Numbered from the stretch's first letter, positions 7,899-16,512 are shown. The stretch is 56,787 bases of DNA from Hymenobacter sp. IS2118 (GCF_000715495.1 NZ_JNLX01000098.1:1-56787), one strand, 5' to 3'. Program-made: numbers and translations. The notes: a model not told the origin generated them from the letters alone.

Positions 7899-8939
7899 AT
7901 GGAATTTACTATTCAGCAAATCGCCGAGGTGCTCGGCGGCACCGTGGAAGGCGACGCGACCCAGCGGATTTCGAGCCTGGCCAAAATTGAAGAAGCCCAG
8001 GCCGGCTCGCTTACGTTCCTTTCCAATTCCAAATACGAGTCGTTTTTGTACGAAACCAGTGCCTCCGCGGCCATCGTGGGCCGGACGCTGGAGTTGCGCC
8101 AGACAGTTCGACCAACGCTGATTCGCGTTGAAGACCCGTATTCGGCGTTCAGCCAGCTGCTGGAATTTTACGCGCAGGCCACCCGCACTGGCAAGCGCGG
8201 CGTGGAGCAACCATCGTACATCGGCGAAACTTCGGTAATTGGGGCGGGGCACTACCGGGGCGCCTTTTCTTACATTGGCGAGCAGTGCCAGCTGGGCGAA
8301 AACGTGCTGATTTTTCCGCATGCCTACATCGGCGACCGGGTCACGATTGGGGCGGGCAGTATTATCCACGCGGGTGCCAAAATCTATTCTGACACCGTTA
8401 TCGGGCAGTTTTGCGTGGTGAAAGCGGGCGCCGTGGTGGGCACCGACGGCTTCGGCTTTGCGCCCCAGCCCGACGGTTCCTACAAGGCCATTCCCCAAAT
8501 CGGCAACGTGGTGCTGGAAGACTACGTGAGCATCGGGGCCAATGCCACGATAGACTGCGCCACCCTGGGCGCCACCCGCGTGGGCCGGGGCAGCAAAATC
8601 GACAACCTGGTACAGCTGGCTCATAACGTGGAAATTGGCCAACATACGGTCATCGCGTCCCAGACCGGCATTGCGGGCTCGGCCAAAATTGGCGACCACT
8701 GCGTGCTGGCCGGGCAGGTGGGCATGGCCGGCCACGTCACGCTGGCCAACAAAACGACCGTTACGGCCCAGTCGGGCGTGGGCAAAAACGTGAAGCAGGA
8801 AGGGCTGATTCTGCAAGGCTCCACGGCCTTCGATTTCAAGCAAAACCAACGTGCCCAAATCGTTTTTCGCCGCCTGCCTGAGCTGGAACAGCGCCTGGAG
8901 CGCTTGGAGAAGGCGAAAAACGCGGCGGAAAAGCCCTAG
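7899..8939 (+). CDS. lpxD: UDP-3-O-acylglucosamine N-acyltransferase
   Basis: A 346-residue enzyme for the third step of lipid A synthesis: it transfers a 3-hydroxyacyl chain from acyl carrier protein to the amino group of UDP-3-O-acylglucosamine in the cytoplasm. Residues 1-100 form the UDP-binding domain (GSLTFLSNSKYESFL). Residues 110-320 form a left-handed beta-helix of hexapeptide repeats (for example IGENVLI/IGDRVTIGAGS patterns), with the catalytic His in LVQLAHNVEIG and the GTDGFGFAP loop. A short helical tail trimerises. ATG 7899 was chosen over a TTG nine bases earlier. It stands first in the order lpxD, lpxC-fabZ, lpxA typical of Bacteroidota. Confidence 0.95.
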   Translation: MEFTIQQIAEVLGGTVEGDATQRISSLAKIEEAQAGSLTFLSNSKYESFLYETSASAAIVGRTLELRQTVRPTLIRVEDPYSAFSQLLEFYAQATRTGKRGVEQPSYIGETSVIGAGHYRGAFSYIGEQCQLGENVLIFPHAYIGDRVTIGAGSIIHAGAKIYSDTVIGQFCVVKAGAVVGTDGFGFAPQPDGSYKAIPQIGNVVLEDYVSIGANATIDCATLGATRVGRGSKIDNLVQLAHNVEIGQHTVIASQTGIAGSAKIGDHCVLAGQVGMAGHVTLANKTTVTAQSGVGKNVKQEGLILQGSTAFDFKQNQRAQIVFRRLPELEQRLERLEKAKNAAEKP

Positions 8940-8951
8940 CTTTGCAGTCAG

Positions 8952-9076
8952 GTTTGAGCTGTTAGCTATTAGCGGGGGGCGTTATTTGCCCCTTAGCTGT
9001 TAGCACTGCTCAATTATCTGCATTCAATTGCGCGAAGAAAAGGCTAACAGCTAACAGCCAATAGCTAACAGCTATC
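8952..9076. repeat. Intergenic repeat of GCTAACAGCTA words in inverted orientation
   Basis: The left side carries AGCTGTTAGCTATTAG and TTAGCTGTTAGC. The right side carries the complementary GCTAACAGCTAACAGCC and AATAGCTAACAGCT, ending directly before the lpxC-fabZ start. The result is a long potential hairpin with several alternative pairings. Confidence 0.75.
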
Positions 9077-9078
9077 AA

Positions 9079-10473
9079 ATGAACGACAAGCAACACACTA
9101 TTAAGGCGCCGGTTACCGTGCGCGGCATCGGACTGCACACGGGCGTGGAGGCGACCATGACGTTTTGCCCCGCGCCCGTGGGGCACGGCTACAAATTTCA
9201 GCGCGTGGACATGCCCGGCCAGCCCATTGTCGACGCCGACGTGGACAATGTGGTGGACCTGAGCCGCGGCACCACCATCGAGCAGAACGGGGCCCGCATC
9301 AATACGGTAGAGCACACCCTGGCGGCTTTGGTGGGCATGCAGCTTGATAACGTGCTCATTCAGCTCTCGGGCCCCGAACCGCCCATCATGGACGGCTCCT
9401 CGGCCGAGTTCGTCAAAGCCCTCGAATCGGTGGGTCTGGAAGAGCAGAACGCGCTGCGCAACTACTACGAAATCCCGGAGAGTATTCGCTACGTCGATAA
9501 TGCCCGGGGCGTGGAAATTGCGGCCCTGCCCCTGTCCGACTACCGCCTCACGGTGATGGTGGACTATAACTCGCCGGTGCTGGGCTCGCAGCACGCCACG
9601 CTGGCCGACATCGGTCAGTTTGGGGCAGAAATTGCCTCCTCGCGCACGTTTTGCTTTTTGCACGAGCTGGAAATGCTCTACAAAAACAACCTCATTCGCG
9701 GCGGCGACCTCAGCAACGCCATCGTGGTAGTGGACCGCGTGGTGACCGACGAGGAGCTCAACGACCTGGCCAAAATGCTGGGCAAGCCCCGCGTTTCGGT
9801 CAAGAAAGAAGGCATTCTGAACAATGTGGACCTGCGCCACAAAAACGAGCCCGCCCGCCACAAGCTGCTCGACCTCGTGGGTGACCTGGCCCTGGTAGGC
9901 CGGCCCCTGAAAGGCCAGATTCTGGCCGCCCGCCCCGGCCACGCCGCCAACGTGGCCTTCGCCAAACGCATCAAAAAGAAGATGCTTGAGGCCCACAGCA
10001 ACCCCGTGCCGCAGTACGACCCCAGCCGCGAGCCAGTGATGGACATCAACCGCATTATGCAGGTGCTGCCCCACCGCTACCCCTTCCTGCTGATTGACAA
10101 AATCATTCACCTCGACGACCAGATGGTGACTTCGGTGAAGAACGTGACCATGAACGAGCCGTTCTTTCAGGGCCACTTTCCCGGCAACCCGGTGATGCCT
10201 GGTGTGCTGCAAGTGGAAGCAATGGCCCAAACGGGCGGCATTCTGGTGATGAATACCGTGCCCGACCCCGAAAACTACTGGCAGTACTTCCTGGGCATCG
10301 AGAATTGCCGCTTCCGCAAAAAAGTATTGCCCGGCGACACCATCTTATTCCACTGCCAGCTGTTAGCTCCTATCAAACGCGGCATTGCCAAAATGCGGGG
10401 CCAGGCATTTGTGAACGGTAAAGTGGTGATGGATGCAGAAATGAGTGCGGCTATCGTTCGCAAAGACGCTTAG
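9079..10473 (+). CDS. lpxC-fabZ: Bifunctional LpxC deacetylase / FabZ dehydratase
   Basis: A 464-residue fusion. Residues 1-300 are UDP-3-O-acyl-N-acetylglucosamine deacetylase, the committed zinc-dependent step of lipid A synthesis, with zinc ligands in VEHTLAAL and the [13 protein letters not shown] segment and the [11 protein letters not shown] loop. Residues 315-464 are 3-hydroxyacyl-ACP dehydratase FabZ, with [11 protein letters not shown], the active His in [11 protein letters not shown] and the acidic residue in LQVEAMAQ. The same fusion is standard in Bacteroidota and couples lipid A and fatty acid supply. ATG 9079 begins the conserved [19 protein letters not shown] region. It lies between lpxD and lpxA. 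Confidence 0.96.
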   Translation: MNDKQHTIKAPVTVRGIGLHTGVEATMTFCPAPVGHGYKFQRVDMPGQPIVDADVDNVVDLSRGTTIEQNGARINTVEHTLAALVGMQLDNVLIQLSGPEPPIMDGSSAEFVKALESVGLEEQNALRNYYEIPESIRYVDNARGVEIAALPLSDYRLTVMVDYNSPVLGSQHATLADIGQFGAEIASSRTFCFLHELEMLYKNNLIRGGDLSNAIVVVDRVVTDEELNDLAKMLGKPRVSVKKEGILNNVDLRHKNEPARHKLLDLVGDLALVGRPLKGQILAARPGHAANVAFAKRIKKKMLEAHSNPVPQYDPSREPVMDINRIMQVLPHRYPFLLIDKIIHLDDQMVTSVKNVTMNEPFFQGHFPGNPVMPGVLQVEAMAQTGGILVMNTVPDPENYWQYFLGIENCRFRKKVLPGDTILFHCQLLAPIKRGIAKMRGQAFVNGKVVMDAEMSAAIVRKDA

Positions 10474-10573
10474 ATTTTCAATTAATAATTAGTAATTAAT
10501 AATTAGCGGTTGGTAAATAATATTTCCTTCCACTACCTAATTCATAATTACTCATTTTTAATTACTAATTAAC
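10474..10573. repeat. AT-rich intergenic hairpin of AATTACTAATTA words
   Basis: AATTAATAATTAGTAATTAA on the left is complementary in style to TTTTTAATTACTAATTAA on the right, with TAATTCATAATTACTC in between. The arms are built from iterated AATTA/TAATT words. It fills the whole gap between lpxC-fabZ and lpxA. Confidence 0.7.
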
Positions 10574-10578
10574 CCAAC

Positions 10579-11385
10579 ATGATTTCTCCCCTCGCCTCTA
10601 TTCACCCTTCTGCTCGGCTCGCGCCGAGCGTCACCGTCGAACCCTTCACGACCATAGCGGCCGATGTTGAGATTGGGGAGGGCACGTGGATAGGGCCGAA
10701 TGTGACGATAATGAATGGCGCGCGCATTGGGGCGCACTGCCAGGTTTTTCCGGGTGCGGTGGTAAGCGCAGTGCCCCAGGATTTGAAGTTTGCCGGGGAG
10801 CACACCACGGTTGAAATTGGGGACTACACCGTGCTGCGCGAGTGCGTGACCGTGAACCGCGGCACCGTGGACCGGGGCCGCACCGTGGTGGGTACTCACT
10901 GCCTGCTGCAAGCCTATGTGCACGTAGCCCACGATTGCATCATCGGCGACTATTGCGTGATTTCGAACTCGGTGCAGATTGCCGGACACGTGACGGTGGG
11001 CGACTGGGCCATTTTGGGTGGCACCTCGGCCATTCATCAGTTTGTAAGCATTGGGGCGCACGCCTTTGTGGGCGGCGGCTCGCTGGTGCGGAAGGACATT
11101 CCGCCGTTCATCAAAGCGGCCCGCGAACCCCTCACCTATGCCGGCGTGAACTCGGTGGGGCTACGTCGCCGCGGCTACAGCGAGCAGCAGGTCACGGACC
11201 TGCACAACCTTTACCGCCTGCTTTTCCTGGGTGGCATGAACACGCAGGATGCCATTGCCCGCATCGAGGCCGAAATCACTCCTTCGCCGGAGCGGGAGCT
11301 TGCGCTGGATTTTGTGCGGGCGGCTTCTCGGGGCATCATCAAAGGTCCCAAGCGCGACAAGTACGACGAAACCCAGCTGGACTAA
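10579..11385 (+). CDS. lpxA: Acyl-ACP--UDP-N-acetylglucosamine O-acyltransferase
   Basis: A 268-residue LpxA, catalysing the first acylation of UDP-GlcNAc in lipid A synthesis. Residues 1-190 form a left-handed beta-helix of hexapeptide repeats beginning ISPLASIHPSARL. The catalytic His lies in VHVAHDCIIGDYCVISN, and AGHVTVGDWAILGG follows. Residues 195-268 form the C-terminal helical domain with EQQVTDLHNLYRLLF. ATG 10579 opens directly on the helix. Length is close to the usual 255-265. It follows lpxC-fabZ after an AT-rich repeat of about 100 bases and very probably shares the operon. Confidence 0.95.
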   Translation: MISPLASIHPSARLAPSVTVEPFTTIAADVEIGEGTWIGPNVTIMNGARIGAHCQVFPGAVVSAVPQDLKFAGEHTTVEIGDYTVLRECVTVNRGTVDRGRTVVGTHCLLQAYVHVAHDCIIGDYCVISNSVQIAGHVTVGDWAILGGTSAIHQFVSIGAHAFVGGGSLVRKDIPPFIKAAREPLTYAGVNSVGLRRRGYSEQQVTDLHNLYRLLFLGGMNTQDAIARIEAEITPSPERELALDFVRAASRGIIKGPKRDKYDETQLD

Positions 11386-11402
11386 AAACACTTTCTGCGC
11401 CC

Positions 11403-11447
11403 CAGAATTATTAATTACTAATTATCAATTACTAATTGCTAATTACC
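11403..11447. repeat. Short AT-rich repeat overlapping the start of the ABC ATPase gene
   Basis: AATTATTAATTACTAATTATC followed by AATTACTAATTGCTAATTA, the same word family as at 10474-10573. It covers the apparent TTG start of the next gene, which may have lost its original start to the repeat. Confidence 0.6.
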
Positions 11448-12065
11448 GCCACCGGCCTGGGCAAGCGCTTTCAGCGCGACTGGATTTACCGGGGGCTCAC
11501 GCGCACCTTTGCGCCGGGCAGTGCCACCGCCGTACTCGGGCCCAACGGCGCCGGCAAAAGCACGCTGCTCAACACCATTTCCGGCCAGCTGCTGCCCACC
11601 GAAGGTGCGATTTCCTACCAGCTTAGCGGCCGCACGGTAGCCGTGGAGGACCTGCCGCAGCACCTGGCCTACGCGGCTCCGTACCTGGAGTTGCTGGAAG
11701 AATTGACGCTGCTGGAGCTGCTGCGTTTCCACAGCCAGTTCAAACCCTTCCGGCCGGACATGACGCTGGACAAGCTGATTGATTTGATGTACCTCGAAAA
11801 AGCGCGCCACCGGCTGGTGCGCGAGTTCTCGTCGGGCATGAAACAACGTTTAAAGCTGGCGCTGGCCCTGTATGCTGACGCTCCGCTGCTCCTGCTCGAC
11901 GAGCCCACCACCAACCTCGACGAAACGGGCGTGGCCTGGTATCAGGAGCACGTGCAGGCTACTCGCGCCGGCCGCACGCTACTATTAAGCTCCAACGTGC
12001 CGGCCGAATACGCGTTTTGCAATGAACAGCTATTGGTCACCAGCTATCAGCCGGCTTCTTTATAA
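11436..12065 (+). CDS. ABC transporter ATP-binding protein
   Basis: A 209-residue nucleotide-binding subunit with Walker A GPNGAGKSTLL (about 33-43), signature FSSGMKQRLKLALAL (about 132-146) and Walker B LLLLDEPTTNLD. It is short for the family, being a bare ATPase core, as in CcmA-like or small exporter ATPases. No permease is adjacent, so the transported substrate is unknown. The start is odd: a TAA stop lies immediately before TTG 11436 and no ATG is available, so translation must begin at TTG or further in. The TTG lies inside an AT-rich repeat. It follows lpxA on the same strand, a common Bacteroidota arrangement. Confidence 0.82.
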   Translation: MLITATGLGKRFQRDWIYRGLTRTFAPGSATAVLGPNGAGKSTLLNTISGQLLPTEGAISYQLSGRTVAVEDLPQHLAYAAPYLELLEELTLLELLRFHSQFKPFRPDMTLDKLIDLMYLEKARHRLVREFSSGMKQRLKLALALYADAPLLLLDEPTTNLDETGVAWYQEHVQATRAGRTLLLSSNVPAEYAFCNEQLLVTSYQPASL

Positions 12066-12212
12066 CCATTAATTAATTTACAGGTTCAGTTGGCTAATTC
12101 AATAAAACCACACGTAGTTAAGCACCCCGTCGAAACACCCGATTCCGGTAGTTGAGCCGCGTTTTAAAACGATGAAACCGGACCGGGCTTAACCCTGAAT
12201 CCGCTCGTTCCG

Positions 12213-12220
12213 TATCTTCG
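12213..12220 (+). promoter_or_regulatory. Near-consensus -7 box for the acidic protein gene
   Basis: TATCTTCG, one base off TAnnTTTG, 48 bases upstream of the ATG in an otherwise empty 203-base gap after the ABC ATPase gene. Confidence 0.35.
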
Positions 12221-12268
12221 CGGCCGCTTTAGGCCCAATTCTCCACTTTAATTATAACCGCCCCGGCC

Positions 12269-12634
12269 ATGATAGATAACGACGACCTGGACGACGACTT
12301 GCTCGACGACGACGATAACCTGGACTCTTACGCCTCAAAAGGCGGCGCCGCGGCCCTTGGCAACACCGAAGACCGTCTTTCGGCCAAATACGCGGACTAC
12401 CTGATGTGGACTGACACCGGCTCCACGCACGATGAAGCCCTCGACCTGGCCAACATGACCGAGGAAGAATTTGTGGAAGCTGAGCGGGCCGAAAACGCCG
12501 AACGGGGCGCCTTCACCAGCCTCAACGATGACGACGACGAGTTTGCTGACGACGACGAGGACGACGAAGATGAAGGCTACAGCAGCGGGCGCGGCAGTCG
12601 CGGCGGCAGCAAATTCGATAGCGACGACTACTAA
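12269..12634 (+). CDS. Highly acidic small protein, function unknown
   Basis: A 121-residue protein with long Asp/Glu runs at both ends (DDLDDDLLDDDDNLD near the start, DDDDEFADDDEDDEDE near 90-106) around a middle segment of ordinary composition (TEDRLSAKYADYLMWTDTGS). It ends in a Gly/Ser/Arg stretch. No signal peptide or membrane segment. The calculated charge must be strongly negative. I do not recognise a family; acidic proteins of this sort are often nucleic-acid mimics, chaperone-like or ribosome-associated, but nothing here decides. It stands alone between the lipid A block and a convergent DUF4197-like gene, closed by a perfect 60-base palindrome. Confidence 0.7.
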   Translation: MIDNDDLDDDLLDDDDNLDSYASKGGAAALGNTEDRLSAKYADYLMWTDTGSTHDEALDLANMTEEEFVEAERAENAERGAFTSLNDDDDEFADDDEDDEDEGYSSGRGSRGGSKFDSDDY

Positions 12635-12647
12635 TTCGGCTTGCATT

Positions 12648-12707
12648 TCCAGCGCATAAAAAATACCCCGACCGAATATTCGGTCGGGGTATTTTTTATG
12701 CGCTGGA
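12648..12707. terminator. Perfect 60-base palindromic bidirectional terminator
   Basis: Every base from 12648 to 12707 pairs with its mirror. The core is TACCCCGACCGAATATTCGG, flanked by an A-run on one side and a T-run on the other, so it can end transcription from both converging genes. Confidence 0.92.
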
Positions 12708-12722
12708 TACGTACTACAACCA

Positions 12723-13577
12723 CTACCTGCCGAATACCTGCTTGAGGATGTCGGAGGTGCGGGCGGCGGGGTTCTTACGAATTTTTACTTCCTCGTTGGC
12801 CAGCAGAATAAACAGCCCGTCTACCGCTTTCTGGGTGGTATAGGCCGATAGGTCCGTCTGCACGGGCGTCATCAGCGGGATGCGGTTGTACTGACTGGTC
12901 ATTTTTTTATACGCATTGCCCGCGCCTACCTGGTCGATGGCCGCGCTGATATCCGGTTTGAATGCCGCGATAAGCTGCGCTTCGGTGGACTTGCGCAGAA
13001 ACTGCGTGGCAGCATCCGTCGAGCTGCTGGTTACCAAAGTCAAAGCATCCGAAATACTGATAATGGTAAGTGCGTTGAGGAAAATCTCTTTGGCTTTGGG
13101 CGCGGCGGCCTCGGCGGCCCGGTTGAGCTGGGTTTCGAAGGATTCCACCAGCGTATTCATGCCCGGAAAGCGGCTCAGAGTCGTTTTCATCAGGAGGGCA
13201 TCCTCGGGAAAGGGAATGTGAATCTCATCGTTCAAGTTGAATCCATCGGGTTCGGAGGCGAACTGAACGGCCTTGATGATGCCCTTATTTAGCGCGTCTT
13301 TGATGCCCGCGCTTGCCATCGATTCGGTGAGGGGCGCGGCGGCGGGTGCGGGCGTAGCGACAGCGGCACTGGCGGCGGCCGCTTTTGCCGCTGCAGCTTT
13401 GGCGGCGGTGGCTTTGGCGGCAGCAGCTTTAGCAGCAGTGGCGCGGTTAGCCGCCGCTTTTTTGGCAGCGGCAGATTTTGCGGCAGATGATTTTTTGGTG
13501 GTTTGAGCGTGGGCGGCGGGGGCCGCCAGGGCCAACAGGCCGGCTACCAGCAGACCGCTGGCAATGCGAGTAAACAT
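12723..13577 (-). CDS. Secreted DUF4197-like protein with Ala/Lys-rich segment
   Basis: A 284-residue protein. Residues 1-25 are a signal peptide ending AHAQ. Residues 26-85 are a low-complexity Ala/Lys/Thr tract built from iterated AAAK and TAAKAA words, resembling histone H1-like or PHA-granule tails. Residues 95-284 resemble DUF4197 proteins (GIKDALNKGI, IPFPEDALLMKTTLSRFPGM, ISISDALTLV, DGLFILLANEE), whose function is unknown. ATG 13577 opens the signal peptide; the open frame continues far upstream but only as antisense of cinA. It is convergent with the acidic protein and divergent from cinA. The Ala/Lys tract is unusual next to an ordinary periplasmic domain. Confidence 0.78.
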   Translation of the reverse strand: MFTRIASGLLVAGLLALAAPAAHAQTTKKSSAAKSAAAKKAAANRATAAKAAAAKATAAKAAAAKAAAASAAVATPAPAAAPLTESMASAGIKDALNKGIIKAVQFASEPDGFNLNDEIHIPFPEDALLMKTTLSRFPGMNTLVESFETQLNRAAEAAAPKAKEIFLNALTIISISDALTLVTSSSTDAATQFLRKSTEAQLIAAFKPDISAAIDQVGAGNAYKKMTSQYNRIPLMTPVQTDLSAYTTQKAVDGLFILLANEEVKIRKNPAARTSDILKQVFGR

Positions 13578-13688
13578 GAAAAAACTGTCGCGACGGGAAA
13601 ACCGGAAAGCCCCTATGGCTGTCGTTGGACCGCCGCGTGTGCAAATTGAAGACAAATTTGCGGCCAAACCAATTCTTACCCCCTCCTG

Positions 13689-14996
13689 ATGTCCTCCCCA
13701 GCGCCTGTCACCGACCTGCTCTTCTTCCCAACTACCTACGCCGCGCCGCCCGATGTGGAGATTATGACCATCGGCGATGAGTTGCTGTACGGGCAGGTCA
13801 TCGATACCAATTCGGCATTTATGGGCCAGGAGTTGGGGAAGCTGGGCTTGCGCGTGCGCCAGATTTCCTCGGTTTCGGACCGGGCCGATGAAATAGTGGC
13901 CGCCCTCGACCAGGCCCGACAGCGCGCCCAGGTAGTGCTCATCACCGGCGGCCTGGGCCCCACCAAAGACGACCTCACCAAGCACGTGCTGGCCCGCTAT
14001 TTCGGCGCCGAGCTGGTGCTGCACGCGCCCACGCTCCGCCACGTGGAAGAAATATTTCAACGTTTCCAGCGTCCCATGCTCGACGTGAACCGCCAGCAGG
14101 CCCTGGTGCCCGCCAACTGCGAAGTGCTGCACAATGCGGTGGGCACCGCGCCCGGCATGTGGTTCAACGACCAGGGAACCGTGTTTGTAAGCATGCCCGG
14201 CGTCCCCTTCGAAATGAAGCGGCTGATGACGGACCACGTGCTGCCGCGCCTGCAAGCCCTGTTCCACCTGGCGCCCATCGAGCACTTGGTGGTGATGACG
14301 GCCGGCCTGGGCGAGTCGTTTCTGGCGGCAAAAATTGCCGACTGGGAAGAAGCACTGCCGGCCAATATCAAACTGGCTTATCTGCCCAGCTTCGGGGCCG
14401 TACGCCTACGCCTCACCGGCACCGCCGATGGCCTGCCCGACCTGCGCGGGCGCATGTTAGCGCTGCTACCCGTGCTGCGCGAGCGCATTGGGGAGTATGT
14501 TTTTGCCGAGGAAGAAACCCCGCTGGAAGCGGCCATTGGCAAGCTATTGCTGGCACGAAACCTCACCATTGGCACAGCCGAAAGCTGCACCGGCGGCCTC
14601 GTGGCGCAGCGTCTCAGTAGCGTGCCGGGCAGCTCGGCCTACTTCCGGGGCAGCATCGTGGCCTACCACAACGACATTAAGCAAAGCGAGCTGGGCGTGC
14701 AAGCCGAAACGCTGGCCCAATACGGCGCCGTGAGCGAAGCCACCGTGCGCGAAATGGCCGAGGGCGCCCGCCGCCGCCTCGGCGTGGATGTGGCCGTGGC
14801 TACGAGCGGCATCGCCGGCCCCACCGGCGCCACCGACACCAAGAAAGTGGGTACGGTATGCCTGGCCTACGCCGATGCGACCCAAACCATCAGCAAGGAA
14901 TATGTGCTGGACCGGGGCCGCGGGCTCAACGTAGAATACGCCGCGCAGTCGTTACTCACGCTGCTACGGCAGCAGCTGGCGGCTATGAATGTGTGA
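13689..14996 (+). CDS. cinA: CinA-like protein (NMN deamidase / molybdopterin-binding domain)
   Basis: A 435-residue CinA. Residues 22-185 are the MoCF/COG1058 domain with IMTIGDELLYGQVIDTN and ITGGLGPTKDD, acting on ADP-ribose or related pyrophosphates in characterised members. Residues 275-430 are the CinA C-terminal domain with GTAESCTGGLVAQRLSSVPG and ATSGIAGPTGA, which has nicotinamide mononucleotide deamidase activity in other bacteria and so serves pyridine nucleotide recycling. The N-terminal 20 residues before the conserved start are an extra extension; an internal ATG at 13764 is possible. Divergent from the DUF4197-like gene with a 111-base shared promoter region. Confidence 0.9.
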   Translation: MSSPAPVTDLLFFPTTYAAPPDVEIMTIGDELLYGQVIDTNSAFMGQELGKLGLRVRQISSVSDRADEIVAALDQARQRAQVVLITGGLGPTKDDLTKHVLARYFGAELVLHAPTLRHVEEIFQRFQRPMLDVNRQQALVPANCEVLHNAVGTAPGMWFNDQGTVFVSMPGVPFEMKRLMTDHVLPRLQALFHLAPIEHLVVMTAGLGESFLAAKIADWEEALPANIKLAYLPSFGAVRLRLTGTADGLPDLRGRMLALLPVLRERIGEYVFAEEETPLEAAIGKLLLARNLTIGTAESCTGGLVAQRLSSVPGSSAYFRGSIVAYHNDIKQSELGVQAETLAQYGAVSEATVREMAEGARRRLGVDVAVATSGIAGPTGATDTKKVGTVCLAYADATQTISKEYVLDRGRGLNVEYAAQSLLTLLRQQLAAMNV

Positions 14997-15067
14997 TTTT
15001 AGAGCTTGAAATACTCACTCGCGCAAAAACAACCGCAGTAAAAAAAGTTGTTATTCGGAGCACATCT

Positions 15068-15139
15068 GAAGCATCTCGCTCGCCTTATTGAAGCGGCCCA
15101 ACGAGGCGAGCGAGATGCTTCGGCTGCGCTCAGCATGAC
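15068..15139. repeat. GAAGCATCTCGCTCGCC hairpin, GAAGCAT/CAGCATGAC repeat family
   Basis: An 18-base perfect stem, GAAGCATCTCGCTCGCCT at 15068-15085 and its complement at 15104-15121, followed by GGCTGCGCTCAGCATGACA. The tail and the GAAGCATCT word are shared with the elements at 38482-38569 and 55608-55640. Confidence 0.85.
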
Positions 15140-15151
15140 AAACGGTAACGC

Positions 15152-15187
15152 AAAAATCCCCGACGCTTGAAGGCATCGGGGATTTTT
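15152..15187. terminator. Bidirectional terminator between cinA and ribBA
   Basis: AAAAATCCCCGA and TCGGGGATTTTT form a perfect 12-base stem with a 12-base loop. An A-run and a T-run flank a GC core, suitable for both convergent genes. Confidence 0.88.
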
Positions 15188-15207
15188 AATTTATACTATC
15201 TGAGCGT

Positions 15208-16455
15208 TTATGCAGCCGAGGTTTCGTCGGTCAAGGCGCGCATGATTTCGTGGCCCATCTTGTCGCGCTTGGTGGCCAAATAGGCTTCGTTGTGGGGATT
15301 GGAGTGGATTTCGATGGGCAGCGTCTCCACGATTTCGAGGCCGTAGCCGATGAGGCCGGTGCGCTTCTTAGGGTTGTTGGTGAGCAGGCGCATCTGGCGC
15401 ACCCCCAGGTCGCGCAGGATGCTGGCTCCCACGCCGTAGTCGCGCTCGTCGCCCTGAAAGCCCAGGTCTTCGTTGGCCTCCACCGTGTCGCGGCCCTGCT
15501 CCTGCAGCTTGTAGGCTTTCAGCTTGTTGAGCAGACCGATGCCGCGCCCCTCCTGGTTCATGTACACGATAACGCCGCGGCCTTCCTGCTCAATCTGACG
15601 CATGGCCTGACGCAGTTGCGGGCCGCAGTCGCAGCGGCAGGACCCGAAGATGTCGCCCGTCACGCAGGAGCTGTGCACGCGCACCAGCACCGGTTCCGGG
15701 CCGCTGAGGTCGCCCTTCACCAGCGCTAAATGCTTGGCGTTGTTCGAGTTTTGCGTGTAGGCGTAAAGGTCGAAATCACCGTCTTCAGTGGGCATTTTCA
15801 CCGCAATTTCGCGGGTAATGAGGCTTTCCGTGGCGAGGCGGTATTTAATGAGGTCCTGCACCGAAACCAGCTTGAGGTCCCACTTTTTGGCCACAATCTC
15901 CAGGTCGGGCAGGCGGGCCATTTCGCCGTCTTCCTTCAGAATCTCAACCAGCACCCCGGCCGGGGCCAGCCCCGCCAGACGGGCCAGGTCCACCGCTGCT
16001 TCGGTGTGGCCGGCGCGGCGCAGCACGCCTTCCTTACGGGCCTTAAGGGGGAAAATATGGCCCGGCTTGCCCAGCTCTTCGGGTTTGGTGGCGGGGTCAA
16101 TAAGGGCCAGAATGGTCTTGCTGCGGTCGGAGGCCGAGATGCCCGTGGTCACGCCATTCTTGAGCAAGTCGACCGAAACCGTGAAGGGCGTGGCGTGCAG
16201 GGCCGTATTATGGCCCACCATCAGCTCGAGGCCCAGCTCTTCGCAGCGCTGCTCGGGCAGCGAGGCACAAACCAAGCCGCGCCCGTGGGTGGCCATGAAG
16301 TTGATGATTTCCGGGGTGGCGCACTCGGCGGCGCAGATAAAGTCGCCTTCGTTTTCGCGGTCTTCGTCGTCGACGACAATTACAACCTTGCCAGCGCGGA
16401 TATCGGCAATGGCGGATTCGATGGTATCAAGCATGGATGGGGTATTTCGGGCCAT
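15208..16455 (-). CDS. ribBA: Bifunctional DHBP synthase / GTP cyclohydrolase II
   Basis: A 415-residue riboflavin synthesis enzyme. Residues 8-205 are 3,4-dihydroxy-2-butanone 4-phosphate synthase ([11 protein letters not shown] metal/acid loop, [20 protein letters not shown]). Residues 215-405 are GTP cyclohydrolase II, with zinc cysteines in [17 protein letters not shown] and the catalytic loop [10 protein letters not shown]. It converts ribulose 5-phosphate and GTP into the two riboflavin precursors. ATG 16455 was used; an alternative ATG lies 7 codons in. It lies 57 bases downstream of a glycosyltransferase gene on the same strand. I see no FMN riboswitch in that gap. Confidence 0.95.
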   Translation of the reverse strand: MARNTPSMLDTIESAIADIRAGKVVIVVDDEDRENEGDFICAAECATPEIINFMATHGRGLVCASLPEQRCEELGLELMVGHNTALHATPFTVSVDLLKNGVTTGISASDRSKTILALIDPATKPEELGKPGHIFPLKARKEGVLRRAGHTEAAVDLARLAGLAPAGVLVEILKEDGEMARLPDLEIVAKKWDLKLVSVQDLIKYRLATESLITREIAVKMPTEDGDFDLYAYTQNSNNAKHLALVKGDLSGPEPVLVRVHSSCVTGDIFGSCRCDCGPQLRQAMRQIEQEGRGVIVYMNQEGRGIGLLNKLKAYKLQEQGRDTVEANEDLGFQGDERDYGVGASILRDLGVRQMRLLTNNPKKRTGLIGYGLEIVETLPIEIHSNPHNEAYLATKRDKMGHEIMRALTDETSAA

Positions 16456-16512
16456 AACAACGGGGGCCGCCGCAAAGTTAGCCCGCCGCCGGGCGCCGGG
16501 TACGCGGGCCCG

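Noticed and set aside
7803..9076. Possible CRISPR-like array from repeated words
   Set aside because: The words are inverted and irregularly spaced, differ between gaps, and no cas genes are present.
12066..12268. Possible tRNA or small RNA in the gap before the acidic protein
   Set aside because: No cloverleaf arms, no T-loop consensus and no terminator were found; only a near-consensus promoter box.
13578..14285. Upstream extension of the DUF4197-like gene
   Set aside because: It is antisense to cinA and has no protein-like features. The signal peptide starting at 13577 marks the true start.
16456..16512. Possible FMN riboswitch ahead of ribBA
   Set aside because: The gap is only 57 bases and lacks the conserved FMN aptamer boxes.
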